64,000 bases of DNA from Curtobacterium sp. ISL-83 (GCF_018613895.1 NZ_JAGGPH010000007.1:248001-312000); one strand, 5' to 3'. Shown: positions 52,911 to 61,296, numbered from the stretch's first letter. A program made the numbers and translations. The notes: generated from the sequence alone by a model not told the origin.

Positions 52911-52924
52911 TTGCACTCGTGCAA
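52911..52924. promoter_or_regulatory. Palindrome TTGCACTCGTGCAA, candidate TetR operator
   Basis: A perfect 6-2-6 palindrome in the 75-bp divergent gap between the ABC operon and tetR-type gene. It overlaps the -35 position of the ABC promoter and lies just upstream of that of the regulator. Confidence 0.65.
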
Positions 52925-52954
52925 ATCCGCGTTTGCTGCGAAGTCACCACGGTT

Positions 52955-52960
52955 TACAGT
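52955..52960 (+). promoter_or_regulatory. -10 hexamer TACAGT of the TetR gene, leaderless geometry
   Basis: Ends 6 nt before ATG 52967; TTTGCT at 52932-52937 is a -35 candidate at 17-bp spacing. Confidence 0.6.
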
Positions 52961-52966
52961 CATCCC

Positions 52967-53596
52967 ATGCCCGACACCGTTCCCTCGACGCCGATGGGAC
53001 TGCGCGACCGGAAGCGCCTCGAGACCCGCCGGCGCATCGCCGACGCCGCCCGTTCGCTCGCCCTCGAGCAGGACATCGACCACACCACGATCGAGCAGAT
53101 CGCCGGTCGCGCCGAGGTCTCGCCGCGGACGTTCTTCAACTACTTCGAGAGCAAGGAGGACGCGGTCCTCGGGCACACCGAGCTCGACCTGACCCCGGAG
53201 GCACTCGACGCGCACCTGGCGGCGGTCGCGGGCGAGCCGGCCGCGCAGGCGGTGGTGGACCTGGCCTTCCTGGTGTTCGGCGACTCCTTCGGGGACGAAC
53301 GCCAGCGTCACGAACGGAAGGAGGTCATCGTGCGCTTCCCGCAGCTCATGCGCCGGCAGGTCTCGCGGATGACCTCCGTGGCCGAGGCGATGACCGGTGC
53401 CGTCCGCACGATCCTGGAACGCGATCCCGTCTGGGGCCCCGAGGCCGCGACCCCGCAGGCCGCGGAGATGCTGCTCGGCATGTGCATGACCGCACTCCGG
53501 AGCACGGCCCGGCAGGACGGGACGGACGCGGAACAGGTGCGCACGCAGATCGTCGGCCTGATCCGCGACACCGCGTCCCGCATCGCGGCCGCCTGA
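52967..53596 (+). CDS. TetR/AcrR family regulator
   Basis: A 209-residue TetR-type repressor. The N-terminal helix-turn-helix is TTIEQIAGRAEVSPRTFFNYF, with FNYFESKEDAVLGH after it; the ligand-binding half is all-helical with an unusual Met-rich segment AAEMLLGMCMTALR. Divergent from the MacB-type ABC operon across a 75-bp gap that holds a perfect palindrome, so it probably controls this exporter and itself. Leaderless promoter geometry supports ATG 52967. Converges on the OpuC operon across palindrome T4. Confidence 0.92.
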   Translation: MPDTVPSTPMGLRDRKRLETRRRIADAARSLALEQDIDHTTIEQIAGRAEVSPRTFFNYFESKEDAVLGHTELDLTPEALDAHLAAVAGEPAAQAVVDLAFLVFGDSFGDERQRHERKEVIVRFPQLMRRQVSRMTSVAEAMTGAVRTILERDPVWGPEAATPQAAEMLLGMCMTALRSTARQDGTDAEQVRTQIVGLIRDTASRIAAA

Positions 53597-53615
53597 CCGG
53601 CGCCTCCGGAAACAC

Positions 53616-53654
53616 GACGGGAGGCGCGTGGCGGACCCGCCACGTGCCTCCCGT
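53616..53654. terminator. GACGGGAGGCGCG-family palindrome T4
   Basis: GACGGGAGGCGCGTGGCGG pairs with CCGCCACGTGCCTCCCGTC (one G-T type mismatch), between the convergent TetR and OpuC genes. Confidence 0.8.
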
Positions 53655-53677
53655 CCGTTCCGGGCCATCCGGGCCGG

Positions 53678-54721
53678 TCAGCCCTTCGTGATGAAGCCCT
53701 CCCGCACCATCCAGTCGAACGCGACGTCGGCGGGCTCCCGGCCCTCGACGTCGACCTGCTTGTTCAGCTCCTGCAACACCGCGTCGGTGAGCTTCGGCGA
53801 GATCCGGTCGTAGATCCCGCGGAGCTGCGGGTACTCGCGCAGCGTCGTCGAGTCCAGCACCGGCGCGACGTTGTACGCCGGGAAGAAGCCCCGGTCGTCC
53901 TTGAGCACGGTCAGCCCCAGCGACTTGATGCGCCCGTCGGTCGTGAAGACCTCGCCGAAGTTGCACTTGCCACGGTCGGTCGCCGTGTAGACGGTGCCCG
54001 TGTCGAGGATGCTGACGTTCCCGGACGGTACCCCGGCCTTCCCCGCGCCCCCGAGCTGCAGGCCGTACTTCTCGAGCATCGGCTTGAAGCCGTCGGCACG
54101 GGAGTTGAACTCCGACTCGACGCAGAACGTGCGTTCGCTGACCGGCAGCGCTGCGATCTGCGAGAGCGTCGTGATGTTCCCGAGCTTCGACACCGCCTCG
54201 TTCCGCACGGCGAACGCGTAGGTGTTGTTCATCGGCGCCGGCTGGAGCCAGGTGAGCCCGTTGCGTGCGTCCTCGTCGCGGACGGCGGTCCACTGCTTCG
54301 TCTTGTCCGGGATCCCCGCCTTGTGGCCCATGTAGGTCAGCCACGCGGTCCCGGTGTACTCGTACGTCAGGTCGGCCCCGTGGGTGGTCATCAGCTGCCG
54401 GGCGGGGACGCTGCCCGGCACGTTCGTCTCGTCGGTCACGTCGAACCCGGCGGCCTTCGCGGCGAGCACCGCGATCTTGCCGAGGACGAGCTGCTCGGTG
54501 AAGTTCTTCGACGTCACGGTGATGTGCGCACCGCTCGGCAGGCCCTTGATGCGGGCGATCGACCCCGGCCCCGCGGCCGGCGCGAACGAGGTGGCCGGTT
54601 GCAGCCCGCAACCGGTCAGCACCAGGGCGGTCGCGCCCGCCACGACGGCGGCGGCCACGGCCCGGCCACGACGGCGCGGACGGGAGGCGCGGCGTGCGTC
54701 CCGCGGTTCGGCGTGCGTCAT
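53678..54721 (-). CDS. Osmoprotectant ABC transporter substrate-binding lipoprotein (ProX/OpuCC-like)
   Basis: A 347-residue lipoprotein. The twin-arginine-like basic start is followed by a hydrophobic segment and the lipobox LTGC near residue 38. The OpuAC-type binding domain begins ITVTSKNFTEQLVLGK and contains YEYTGTAWLTYMG and NVAPVLDSTTL. It catches glycine betaine, choline or carnitine outside the cell. Last gene of a four-gene operon; its ATG overlaps the permease stop (ATGA). Confidence 0.92.
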   Translation of the reverse strand: MTHAEPRDARRASRPRRRGRAVAAAVVAGATALVLTGCGLQPATSFAPAAGPGSIARIKGLPSGAHITVTSKNFTEQLVLGKIAVLAAKAAGFDVTDETNVPGSVPARQLMTTHGADLTYEYTGTAWLTYMGHKAGIPDKTKQWTAVRDEDARNGLTWLQPAPMNNTYAFAVRNEAVSKLGNITTLSQIAALPVSERTFCVESEFNSRADGFKPMLEKYGLQLGGAGKAGVPSGNVSILDTGTVYTATDRGKCNFGEVFTTDGRIKSLGLTVLKDDRGFFPAYNVAPVLDSTTLREYPQLRGIYDRISPKLTDAVLQELNKQVDVEGREPADVAFDWMVREGFITKG

Positions 54722-55479
54722 CGGAGTCCCTTCGGTCGTGCGTACGTCTCGACCACGCGGCCGACCCAGTCGATGGACAGGGCCAGGAGCGCCACGAGGA
54801 CCGCGCCGGCGACGAGCACCCGCGGCAGGAACAGGTTCACGCCGGTGGTGATCAGGAGGCCGAGGCCGCCCGCACCGATGAAGGTGGCGAGCGTGGCCGT
54901 GCCGACGAGCAGCACGAGCGCCGTGCGGATGCCCGCGAGCATGATCGGGACCGCGAGCGGGAGCTCGACGCGCAGCAGCACGCTGAACGCGCTCATGCCC
55001 ATCCCGCGGCCGGCCTCGACGGTGCGGGCGTCGACGCTCTGGATGCCGATCATGGTGTTCCGGAGGACCGGGAGGATCGCGTAGAGCACGAGCGCCACCA
55101 CGGCCGACCAGCTATTCAGACCGATCCAGGCCCCGAGCAGGACGATGAGCCCCACCGCCGGTGCAGCCTGCCCGAAGTTCGCCACCGCCAGCACGTACCC
55201 GCTGATCCGGCGCAGCGGGCCGCGGGTCAGCAGGATGCCGAGCGGGATGCCGATCACCAGGACGAGGACGGTGGCCTGGAGCGTCAGGACCAGGTGCTGC
55301 CCGGTCAGGGCGACGATGTCGGCCGGGTTCAGGGTGGTGCGCTCGGTCGGGGTGAGGTCCGCGGTCGCCAGCCACGCCACGAAGACGAGGAACACCACGA
55401 CGATCGCGATCGGCTGGACGAGCAGCCCCTTCCACGAGGTGCGCTGCCCGGTGGCGGGCCCGGCGATGACCTGGCTCAT
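54718..55479 (-). CDS. Osmoprotectant ABC transporter permease
   Basis: A 253-residue permease with about six helices; the ABC contact motif is in VEAGRGMGMSAFSVLLRVELPLAVPIMLAG. An extra N-terminal helix (about 20-40) distinguishes it from the shorter permease at 56743. ATGA overlaps join it to the ATPase gene before it and the binding-protein gene after it. Confidence 0.92.
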   Translation of the reverse strand: MSQVIAGPATGQRTSWKGLLVQPIAIVVVFLVFVAWLATADLTPTERTTLNPADIVALTGQHLVLTLQATVLVLVIGIPLGILLTRGPLRRISGYVLAVANFGQAAPAVGLIVLLGAWIGLNSWSAVVALVLYAILPVLRNTMIGIQSVDARTVEAGRGMGMSAFSVLLRVELPLAVPIMLAGIRTALVLLVGTATLATFIGAGGLGLLITTGVNLFLPRVLVAGAVLVALLALSIDWVGRVVETYARPKGLR

Positions 55480-56756
55480 CGGTCCCCCTGCGACCCGACC
55501 GGGTCGGCGACCGGGGCGGGCGACGACGGCAGCGTCTCGATGGGGTTCGTGTTCGTCCCGACCGGCGCGTACGCCTGGTCCTGGCTGGCCGCGGCGCGGG
55601 AGCGGGTGATCGCCTCCATCACCGTCTCGACCGTGATCACGCCACGGAAGGCCTCGCGCCGTCCGGTGACGAGGGCCGCTCCGGCGCTCGAGACGAGCAT
55701 GGTGTCGAGGGCGTCGTTGAGCGTCGCCGCGTCGCCCACGACGGGCAGACCGGGCTCGGTGCCGTCCGGGATGCGCGTGAGCCGCTCGAGCTGCCGACGG
55801 CTCGGCCAGCCGATCGGGCGCTGCCGGTGGTCGACCACGACGGCGTGCTGGTGTCCGCCGGCCTCCTGCATGCGCTGCAGCACGGCCTTCACCTCCTCGC
55901 CGGGCGAGCAGGTGACGGCCGCTTCGACCTCGACGTCGCGGACGCGGGTCAGCGTGAGCTGCTTCAGGCCCGCGCCGGAACCGATGAAGTTCTCGACGAA
56001 CTCGTTCGCCGGCTCGGCGAGGATCCGCTCCGGGGTGTCGTACTGCACGATGTGCGCACCCTCGGTGAAGATGACGATCCAGTCGCCGAGCTTCACGGCC
56101 TCGTCGAAGTCGTGCGTCACGATGACGATGGTCTTGTGCAGCTCCGCCTGGATGCGGATGAGCTCGTCCTGCAGTCGCTGCCGGGTGATCGGGTCGACCG
56201 CACCGAACGGCTCGTCCATCAGCAGCACGGGCGGATCGGCCGCGAGCGCTCGGGCGACACCGACGCGCTGCTGCTGGCCGCCGGAGAGTTCGCGGGGGTA
56301 GCGGTCGCGGTAGGTGTCGGGGTCGAGCGAGACCAGGTCGAGGAGCTCGTCGACGCGCGCGGCGACCTTCTCCTTGGACCAGCCGAGCATCTTCGGCACG
56401 ATCGCGATGTTCGCCGCGACGGTCATGTGCGGGAAGAGCCCGCCGGCCTGGATGACGTAGCCCATGCGACGGCGGAGTTCGTCGCCGTCGATGTTCGTGA
56501 CGTCGTCGTCACCGACCACGATCCGGCCCTCGGTCGGCTCGATCAGGCGGTTGATCATCTTCAGCGTCGTGGTCTTGCCGCAGCCGGAGGGCCCGACGAG
56601 CATGACGACCTTGCCGGCCGGGATCTCGAGCGTGATGCCGTCGACCGCGGGCGTCGTCTGCCCCGGGTACCGCTTGGTGACCTGGTCGAGCAGGATGCTG
56701 CGGCCGGTGACGTCGCCGTCGGGGGCGGTGGTGGTGGCGGAGTCAGTGCTGGACAC
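55476..56756 (-). CDS. Osmoprotectant ABC transporter ATPase with CBS domains (OpuCA-like)
   Basis: A 426-residue ATPase. Walker A GPSGCGKTT, signature LSGGQQQRVG, Walker B LLMDEPFGA and His in VTHDFDEA are intact. Two CBS domains occupy about 275-400; in OpuA-type systems these sense ionic strength. The start overlaps the upstream permease by 14 bp and the stop overlaps the next permease (ATGA), so the subunits are made together. Confidence 0.93.
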   Translation of the reverse strand: MSSTDSATTTAPDGDVTGRSILLDQVTKRYPGQTTPAVDGITLEIPAGKVVMLVGPSGCGKTTTLKMINRLIEPTEGRIVVGDDDVTNIDGDELRRRMGYVIQAGGLFPHMTVAANIAIVPKMLGWSKEKVAARVDELLDLVSLDPDTYRDRYPRELSGGQQQRVGVARALAADPPVLLMDEPFGAVDPITRQRLQDELIRIQAELHKTIVIVTHDFDEAVKLGDWIVIFTEGAHIVQYDTPERILAEPANEFVENFIGSGAGLKQLTLTRVRDVEVEAAVTCSPGEEVKAVLQRMQEAGGHQHAVVVDHRQRPIGWPSRRQLERLTRIPDGTEPGLPVVGDAATLNDALDTMLVSSAGAALVTGRREAFRGVITVETVMEAITRSRAAASQDQAYAPVGTNTNPIETLPSSPAPVADPVGSQGDR

Positions 56757-57390
56757 GGATACCTCTCGAGATGGTCAGGCGGCCGAGGCCGAGGAGGAGC
56801 AGGTCGAGGACGAGGGCGAGCAGGATGACGCCGACCACCCCGACGACCACGGAGGACATGGCGTTGGCGCCGCCCAGGCGGGACAGGCCGGAGAAGATGA
56901 AGCCGCCGAGGCCCGGGCCGAGGGCGTACGCGGCGACGGCGGCGACGCCCATCACCATCTGCGCGGACACCCGCACGCCGCTGAGGATGACCGGCCAGGC
57001 CATCGGCAGTTCGACCTGCACGAGGGTGCGGAACCGGCTCATGCCGATGCCGCGGGCCGACTCGACGACGGCGGGCGGGATCTCGGCGAGCCCGACGACG
57101 GCGTTCCGGAGGATGGGCAGCGTGGCGAAGAACACGATCGTCACGACGGACGGCACGACGCCGAACCCGAGCGGCACGATGAGCAAGCCGATCAGGGCGA
57201 ACGACGGGATGGTGAGCCCGATGGCGGACACCCCGTTCGCGATCGAGCTGAGCCGGTCGCTGCGGTAGACGAGCACGGCGAGCACCACGGCGAGCGCGGT
57301 CGCCAGGACCACGCACTGGACCACCAGGGAGAAGTGCTGCCACGACGAGAACCAGATCTGGTCCCATCGCTCCACGACGTACTGGAACAC
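56743..57390 (-). CDS. Osmoprotectant ABC transporter permease, first gene of operon
   Basis: A 215-residue permease with about five to six helices; contact motif VVESARGIGMSRFRTLVQVELPMAWPVILSG. GTG 57390 has a strong AAGGAG site upstream, unlike most genes here, and a TAGGTT -10 about 60 nt before it, so this operon has a real 5' leader. Together with the three genes after it, it forms an OpuC/ProVWX-type importer for compatible solutes. Confidence 0.92.
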   Translation of the reverse strand: MFQYVVERWDQIWFSSWQHFSLVVQCVVLATALAVVLAVLVYRSDRLSSIANGVSAIGLTIPSFALIGLLIVPLGFGVVPSVVTIVFFATLPILRNAVVGLAEIPPAVVESARGIGMSRFRTLVQVELPMAWPVILSGVRVSAQMVMGVAAVAAYALGPGLGGFIFSGLSRLGGANAMSSVVVGVVGVILLALVLDLLLLGLGRLTISRGIRVQH

Positions 57391-57450
57391 GGGTGGGCGC
57401 TCCTTCCGGGTCGGCCGAAGTGCCCACGGATCGGGGCACGAACGGCTTCG

Positions 57451-57456
57451 AACCTA
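57451..57456 (-). promoter_or_regulatory. -10 hexamer TAGGTT of the osmoprotectant operon
   Basis: Minus-strand TAGGTT 60 nt before GTG 57390. No convincing -35. Confidence 0.4.
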
Positions 57457-57568
57457 CTCAGGACACGCCGGGTGCCAGGACACCTGGACGCCGAGGACCC
57501 CCGCCACCGCACTGATCGCGCTCCACAGAACCCCTGATCAGCGGGCGTTCGCGCCGTGCAGCCTGGGA

Positions 57569-57589
57569 GATCGGTAACAATGACCGATC
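57569..57589 (-). terminator. Stem-loop after the DinB-like gene
   Basis: GATCGGT-AACAATG-ACCGATC, perfect 7-bp arms, 11 nt past the stop codon at 57601. Could also be an operator, as it is not GC-rich. Confidence 0.55.
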
Positions 57590-57600
57590 GTCACCGACTA

Positions 57601-58293
57601 TCAGGGGAGTCCGCGCAGACCGGATCGCTCGGCGATGTCGACCAGGTGCTCGCGCCACTCGACCCACTCGTCGGGGGTCTTGTCGGCGAGGTTGCCGTCC
57701 CCGTCGCCGGCGAGTCCGTCGAGCATCTCGCGGACGATGTCGGCGTGCCCCGCGTGCCGTCCGACCTCGTACGCCATGTGGACCAGGACACGGTGGAGCG
57801 TGACCTCGCGGTGCCCTTCCGGCCACCACGGCACCACCCCGCGGGCGTCGAGGTCGAGCGCCTCGATCGTCGCGTCGGCGTGGGCGGCGCTCCGGTGGTG
57901 GAACGCGATGACGTCGGCCATGGTCTCGTCGGGCGAGGCGTACATGTCCTCGCCGCTGGCGGAGTCGACCCAGGCCGGGGCGTCCGGCAGCGGGCGACCG
58001 AAGACCTCGCCGAAGTACCCGGCCTGGACCCCCGCGACGTGCTTCACGAGCCCGAGGACGTTCGTGCCGGTCGGCGTGACCGGCCAGCGGGCCTGCCGTT
58101 CGGCGAGCCCGTCGAGCTTCGCCAGGAGCGCCGCGCGGTGCTTCTGCAGGTACCGGTGGAGCGTCTCCTTGACCTGCGCGGCGTCCGTGGACGGCCCGGT
58201 CCCCTCGGACGACAGCAGCGACCCGCCGCGCGAGGCGATCGTAGCGGTGGGGGCGGCTGGGCGGACTTCGGGGACCGGCTCGTCGGAACTCAT
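57601..58293 (-). CDS. DinB/DUF664 family protein
   Basis: A 230-residue four-helix-bundle protein. The three metal histidines are in VLGLVKHVAG, and in the pair HMAYEVGRHAGHADIVREML. Members of this family are thiol- or mycothiol-dependent transferases or damage-induced proteins; actinobacterial ones often bind mycothiol. The first 50 residues are low-complexity. ATG 58293 overlaps the stop of the DUF6197-like gene (ATGA). Confidence 0.88.
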   Translation of the reverse strand: MSSDEPVPEVRPAAPTATIASRGGSLLSSEGTGPSTDAAQVKETLHRYLQKHRAALLAKLDGLAERQARWPVTPTGTNVLGLVKHVAGVQAGYFGEVFGRPLPDAPAWVDSASGEDMYASPDETMADVIAFHHRSAAHADATIEALDLDARGVVPWWPEGHREVTLHRVLVHMAYEVGRHAGHADIVREMLDGLAGDGDGNLADKTPDEWVEWREHLVDIAERSGLRGLP

Positions 58294-58901
58294 GCCCCCG
58301 ATCGTGCCACCGCATCGGCCCGGACGCGCTCCGACTCCTGCACGGAGACCCGTTCGGCCGTGAGCAGCAGACTGGCGACCTCGCGTCCGCTGCGGTCCGG
58401 CGCGTCGTTCCAGCTGGTCAGGTCGCGGACACGGCCCATCCGGATGTCCGGCGCCGGACACCAGAGGACCGGCTGTCCCTCGTCGGAGGCCAGCGCGTGC
58501 CACACCAGGTCGAGGGCGCGCTGGACCCGTTGCGAGTGCACCGCGTGCGGCCCACCGGCGGCGTAGACGACGGCACCGACCAGGCACGCGCCGACGAGCG
58601 GGCGCCCCTGCACGTCGAGGGTGGCCGCACTCGACGCCTTGCGCACCCGACCGCGGTCGTCGACGTAGGCGAACCAGGCGTGCTGGATCCAGCCGCCCTC
58701 GATGACGACCCGCGCCTCGGAGAGCAGGTGTCCGAGGTCGTCGAGTTCGTGCAGGCGAGCGACGGTGCGACGGGCCTGGGCAGCGGCTCGACGGGCTGCG
58801 AGCCTGTCGAGGAGCCCTCGGAGACCGGTGCGGGCGGGTGGGACGGGGGACTGCGTGGCGTCGATGGCGACGTCGTGCTGGACGCGGAACTCGAGGGTCA
58901 T
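58290..58901 (-). CDS. DUF6197-like hypothetical protein
   Basis: A 203-residue protein, probably of the DUF6197 family (LLSEARVVIEGGWIQHAWFAYVD; VGAVVYAAGG; ALDLVWHALAS). Function unknown. A basic Ala/Arg-rich helix lies at about 30-55. ATG 58901 has GGAGG nine bases upstream; an upstream GTG at 58928 is the alternative. Its stop overlaps the DinB-like start, so the two are coupled. Confidence 0.75.
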   Translation of the reverse strand: MTLEFRVQHDVAIDATQSPVPPARTGLRGLLDRLAARRAAAQARRTVARLHELDDLGHLLSEARVVIEGGWIQHAWFAYVDDRGRVRKASSAATLDVQGRPLVGACLVGAVVYAAGGPHAVHSQRVQRALDLVWHALASDEGQPVLWCPAPDIRMGRVRDLTSWNDAPDRSGREVASLLLTAERVSVQESERVRADAVARSGA

Positions 58902-58942
58902 GACGGCCCCTCCGATCTTCACGTGCACGGATTGGTGCGGTC

Positions 58943-58948
58943 ACACTA
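58943..58948 (-). promoter_or_regulatory. -10 hexamer TAGTGT
   Basis: Minus-strand TAGTGT, 41 nt before ATG 58901, consistent with a short leader carrying the GGAGG site. Confidence 0.4.
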
Positions 58949-58989
58949 ACCCCGTTCGGGTCGCCGCAACAGTCCCCGCTGGTGACGGT

Positions 58990-59880
58990 TCAGTCGTCGA
59001 GGACCGCGTCGATCGTCCGCCGCCCGACGGCCCGGAACCACGGCTCGTCACTGCCGTGCAGGGCGGAGCCGATCGAGACGGCCCACCCGCGCGCGCGACC
59101 CCAGGTGGCGTCGTCGGGGGCGACGCGCGCGCGGAAGGTGCCCCGCGCCTCCCGGTCGAGCGTCAGCCAGGCCGTCGCGAGGTCCACGGCGGGGTCCCCC
59201 GCGGTCACGTCCCCGAAGTCGACGACCGCCGTCAACGACGGATCGGTCTGCTGCGGCTCGACGAGCAGGTTGAACGGGTGCAGGTCGCCGTGCACCCAGA
59301 CGGGAGGCCCGGCGTACGCGGGCAGGTCGGCTGCGGCCCGCCAGAGCGCTGCCAGCTCCACAGCCCGGTGCACGTCCGCCGTCGCGAGTCGCGCGAGCAC
59401 GGCCTCGCTCCGGCTGCGCAACGGGACGGCGCGCACCGAGTTCAGCGGCGCCTCGGCCGGGGCGGGCACGTGCAGGAGTCCGAGGAAGTCGGCGAGTGTC
59501 TGCGCCACGCGGTCGCCGCACGCCCGTGTGCCGCCGCCCCGTGCACCCGCCGGCACACCGGGCAGCCAGGGGACGACGCTCCAGCTCCACGGGTACCCGA
59601 GGGCGGCGCGGCCGGTCCGGACCGGTGCCGGTACCGGGACGACCGGGGCGACCCGTCCGGCGATCTCCGGCAGCCACCGTTGCTCGTGCTCGATGAGCCG
59701 GGCGGCCGCGGCCCGGCGAGGGAGTCGCACCGCGAGCCGGTCCCCCAGCCGGACGACGACGTTGTCCCACCCGTTCGCGACGACGTCGAGCGGCAGGTCG
59801 GCCAGGTCCGGGTGCTGGTCGTGGAGCAACGCCCCGACGAGCGGCACGTCGACGGCGAACTCGGCGGCAGGGGTCGGCAC
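58990..59880 (-). CDS. Aminoglycoside phosphotransferase (APH)-fold protein
   Basis: A 296-residue kinase-like fold. The catalytic loop is VWVHGDLHPFNLLV and the metal site VVDFGDVTAGDPAVDLA; the N-lobe has NGWDNVVVRLGDRLAVRLPRR. It belongs to the wide phosphotransferase group that includes macrolide and aminoglycoside kinases as well as metabolic kinases, so resistance is not proven. GTG 59880 has TACCCT 6 nt upstream. The next gene upstream on the same strand is a ScbR-like regulator, with an operator-like site between. Confidence 0.88.
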   Translation of the reverse strand: MPTPAAEFAVDVPLVGALLHDQHPDLADLPLDVVANGWDNVVVRLGDRLAVRLPRRAAAARLIEHEQRWLPEIAGRVAPVVPVPAPVRTGRAALGYPWSWSVVPWLPGVPAGARGGGTRACGDRVAQTLADFLGLLHVPAPAEAPLNSVRAVPLRSRSEAVLARLATADVHRAVELAALWRAAADLPAYAGPPVWVHGDLHPFNLLVEPQQTDPSLTAVVDFGDVTAGDPAVDLATAWLTLDREARGTFRARVAPDDATWGRARGWAVSIGSALHGSDEPWFRAVGRRTIDAVLDD

Positions 59881-59886
59881 GGCGTC

Positions 59887-59892
59887 AGGGTA
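59887..59892 (-). promoter_or_regulatory. -10 hexamer TACCCT, leaderless geometry
   Basis: Ends 6 nt before GTG 59880. Confidence 0.5.
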
Positions 59893-59931
59893 CCCGGGGT
59901 CGCGGCACCCGTGAACGGGGGCAGAGCGGCA

Positions 59932-59949
59932 AAACCGACCGATTGGTAT
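59932..59949. promoter_or_regulatory. ScbR/TetR-type operator-like site
   Basis: AAACCGACCGATTGGTAT resembles the pseudo-palindromic sites bound by gamma-butyrolactone-receptor-type repressors (ACCGACC...GGTAT arms); 6 of 9 arm positions are symmetric. It lies between the ScbR-like gene and the phosphotransferase. Confidence 0.5.
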
Positions 59950-59962
59950 GCTTCAGTCGTCG

Positions 59963-59996
59963 GTGACGTGGGTGTCCCTGGGGGGACCCGCGTCAC
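59963..59996 (-). terminator. Hairpin after the ScbR-like gene
   Basis: GTGACGTGGGTGTCCC pairs with GGGACCCGCGTCAC (two bulges), immediately past the stop at 59997. Confidence 0.6.
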
Positions 59997-60749
59997 TCAC
60001 GGGGCCCCCATGTCGCTCGCCCTGCCCGTGTCGCGCTGAGCGCCCGCGTCGCGCTCCCTGCCCGTGTCGCTCTCTCGGGGGACCTGGGGCAGCCGGGCGG
60101 CACCCGGCCCGATGATCGCCACGAGCCGGGGGATCTCGGGGCGCATCCGTGCCGTGACGATCGCCGCGAGCAGGACCGTCCAGAGTTCCCGCAGTCGCTC
60201 GTACAGGTCGGACCGGTTCGCGAGCACGTCGGACATGGTCTGCACGCCGGTGTACGCCGGGATCACGACGCGTGCGATGAGCGCCGGGTCCCACGAGGGA
60301 TCGACCTCGCCGGCCTCGATCGCGCGCTGCATCGTCGCGGTCGCGATCACGATCCAGTCCTCGTAGGGGTTCTGCCGGTCGACGTCGACCGACGCCGAAT
60401 CGGTCGACAGCCGGATGCCGGCGCTCACCACGACCTCGTGGATCATCTGCGTCGCGAGCCCCTGCGCCATCCACATCATCGACTCGAGCGGCGTGGTGCC
60501 CCGCGCGGTCGCGTCCTCCGCGTACCCGCGCGCCACCTCGTGCTGTCGGGCGATGACCGCACCGGCGAGTTCGGCCTTGGACGCGAAGTGGAAGTAGACC
60601 GCACCCTTCGTCAGCCCCGCCCGCTCGGCGACCGCGTCGACGGAGGCACCGAGGTACCCGCGCTCGTCGAACTCGGCGGCGGCGGCCTCGATGATCGCGG
60701 CCCGCGTCACCACCGCGCGCTGCTGCCGTGTGTTCCCGTCCTGCACCAC
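59997..60749 (-). CDS. ScbR/gamma-butyrolactone-receptor-like TetR regulator
   Basis: About 250 residues. The DNA-binding part has AVVTRAAIIEAAAAEFDERGY, VDAVAERAGLTKGAVYFHF and ASKAELAGAVI; the C-terminal GVQTMSDVLANRSDLYERLRELW (in pieces) follows the layout of ScbR/ArpA autoregulator receptors. The last 25 residues are a repetitive Arg/Asp/Gly tail. Start is one of three consecutive GTG codons (60746-60752) after GGGAGG; I use the middle one. No butyrolactone synthase gene is visible nearby. Confidence 0.85.
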   Translation of the reverse strand: MVQDGNTRQQRAVVTRAAIIEAAAAEFDERGYLGASVDAVAERAGLTKGAVYFHFASKAELAGAVIARQHEVARGYAEDATARGTTPLESMMWMAQGLATQMIHEVVVSAGIRLSTDSASVDVDRQNPYEDWIVIATATMQRAIEAGEVDPSWDPALIARVVIPAYTGVQTMSDVLANRSDLYERLRELWTVLLAAIVTARMRPEIPRLVAIIGPGAARLPQVPRESDTGRERDAGAQRDTGRASDMGAP

Positions 60750-60780
60750 CACCGGTCCTCCCGCAGTCGATCGTCCCACG

Positions 60781-60811
60781 GGAACCGTCAGGACGCGTGC
60801 CATACGGTTCC
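60781..60811. promoter_or_regulatory. Inverted repeat GGAACCGT-N15-ACGGTTCC
   Basis: Perfect 8-bp arms in the divergent gap between the ScbR-like gene and the membrane protein at 60815; the right arm covers the latter's -10. Candidate autoregulatory operator. Confidence 0.5.
60803..60808 (+). promoter_or_regulatory. -10 hexamer TACGGT, leaderless geometry
   Basis: Ends 6 nt before ATG 60815. Confidence 0.55.
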
Positions 60812-60814
60812 GGC

Positions 60815-61243
60815 ATGGACGGATGGCGGAACCCGGCGCGCTGGGCACGGACCGGGCGGTGGCTGCTGCTGCCCATCGCCGTGCTCGACTGGGTCGCGCT
60901 GACCCCGCAGACGATCGTCGTCGTGGCCTTCCTGCTCGCCGTCGTGGGGCTCGCCGGCATGGCCGCGGCGCTCGTCGTCCACATGCTCGGGCGCTCCCGC
61001 GGGGCCATGGGCGGTCTCGGCGTCGTGCTCCTGCTCGCCGGCCTCGCGGTGTTCGGCCTCGACCCGTTCCCGGGGTCGTTCCCGCTGATCGACAGCTGGT
61101 GGCCCGACACGATCACGCAGCCGCAGCACGTGGGGAGCGCCTACTGGCAGCTCGCCGGGCTCGGGATCGAACTCGCCGGGTTCGCGCTGCTCGCGACGCT
61201 CCTGGTCGTGGCCGCGACGGGACGGCCCGCACCGCGCCGGTGA
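60815..61243 (+). CDS. Predicted membrane protein, 142 aa
   Basis: A 142-residue protein with three or four hydrophobic helices (about 18-48, 50-72 and 110-135) and a conserved-looking outside loop with DPFPGSFPLIDSWWPD. I do not recognise a family. ATG 60815 fits leaderless geometry. Divergent from the ScbR-like regulator, with an inverted repeat over its promoter, so probably regulated by it. Confidence 0.75.
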   Translation: MDGWRNPARWARTGRWLLLPIAVLDWVALTPQTIVVVAFLLAVVGLAGMAAALVVHMLGRSRGAMGGLGVVLLLAGLAVFGLDPFPGSFPLIDSWWPDTITQPQHVGSAYWQLAGLGIELAGFALLATLLVVAATGRPAPRR

Positions 61244-61296
61244 CGCCCGACCCTCGGCACGTCAGCAGTCAGCGCTCAGGGGCCACGGGCCAGGGG

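Noticed and set aside
53678..54721. GACGGGAGGCGCGGC near 54675 as another T-family terminator
   Set aside because: It lies inside the signal-peptide coding region of the binding protein and lacks the second arm.
58990..59880. Antibiotic-resistance gene call for the APH-fold protein
   Set aside because: The fold is shared by many metabolic kinases and the sequence shows no specific signature of a known resistance enzyme.
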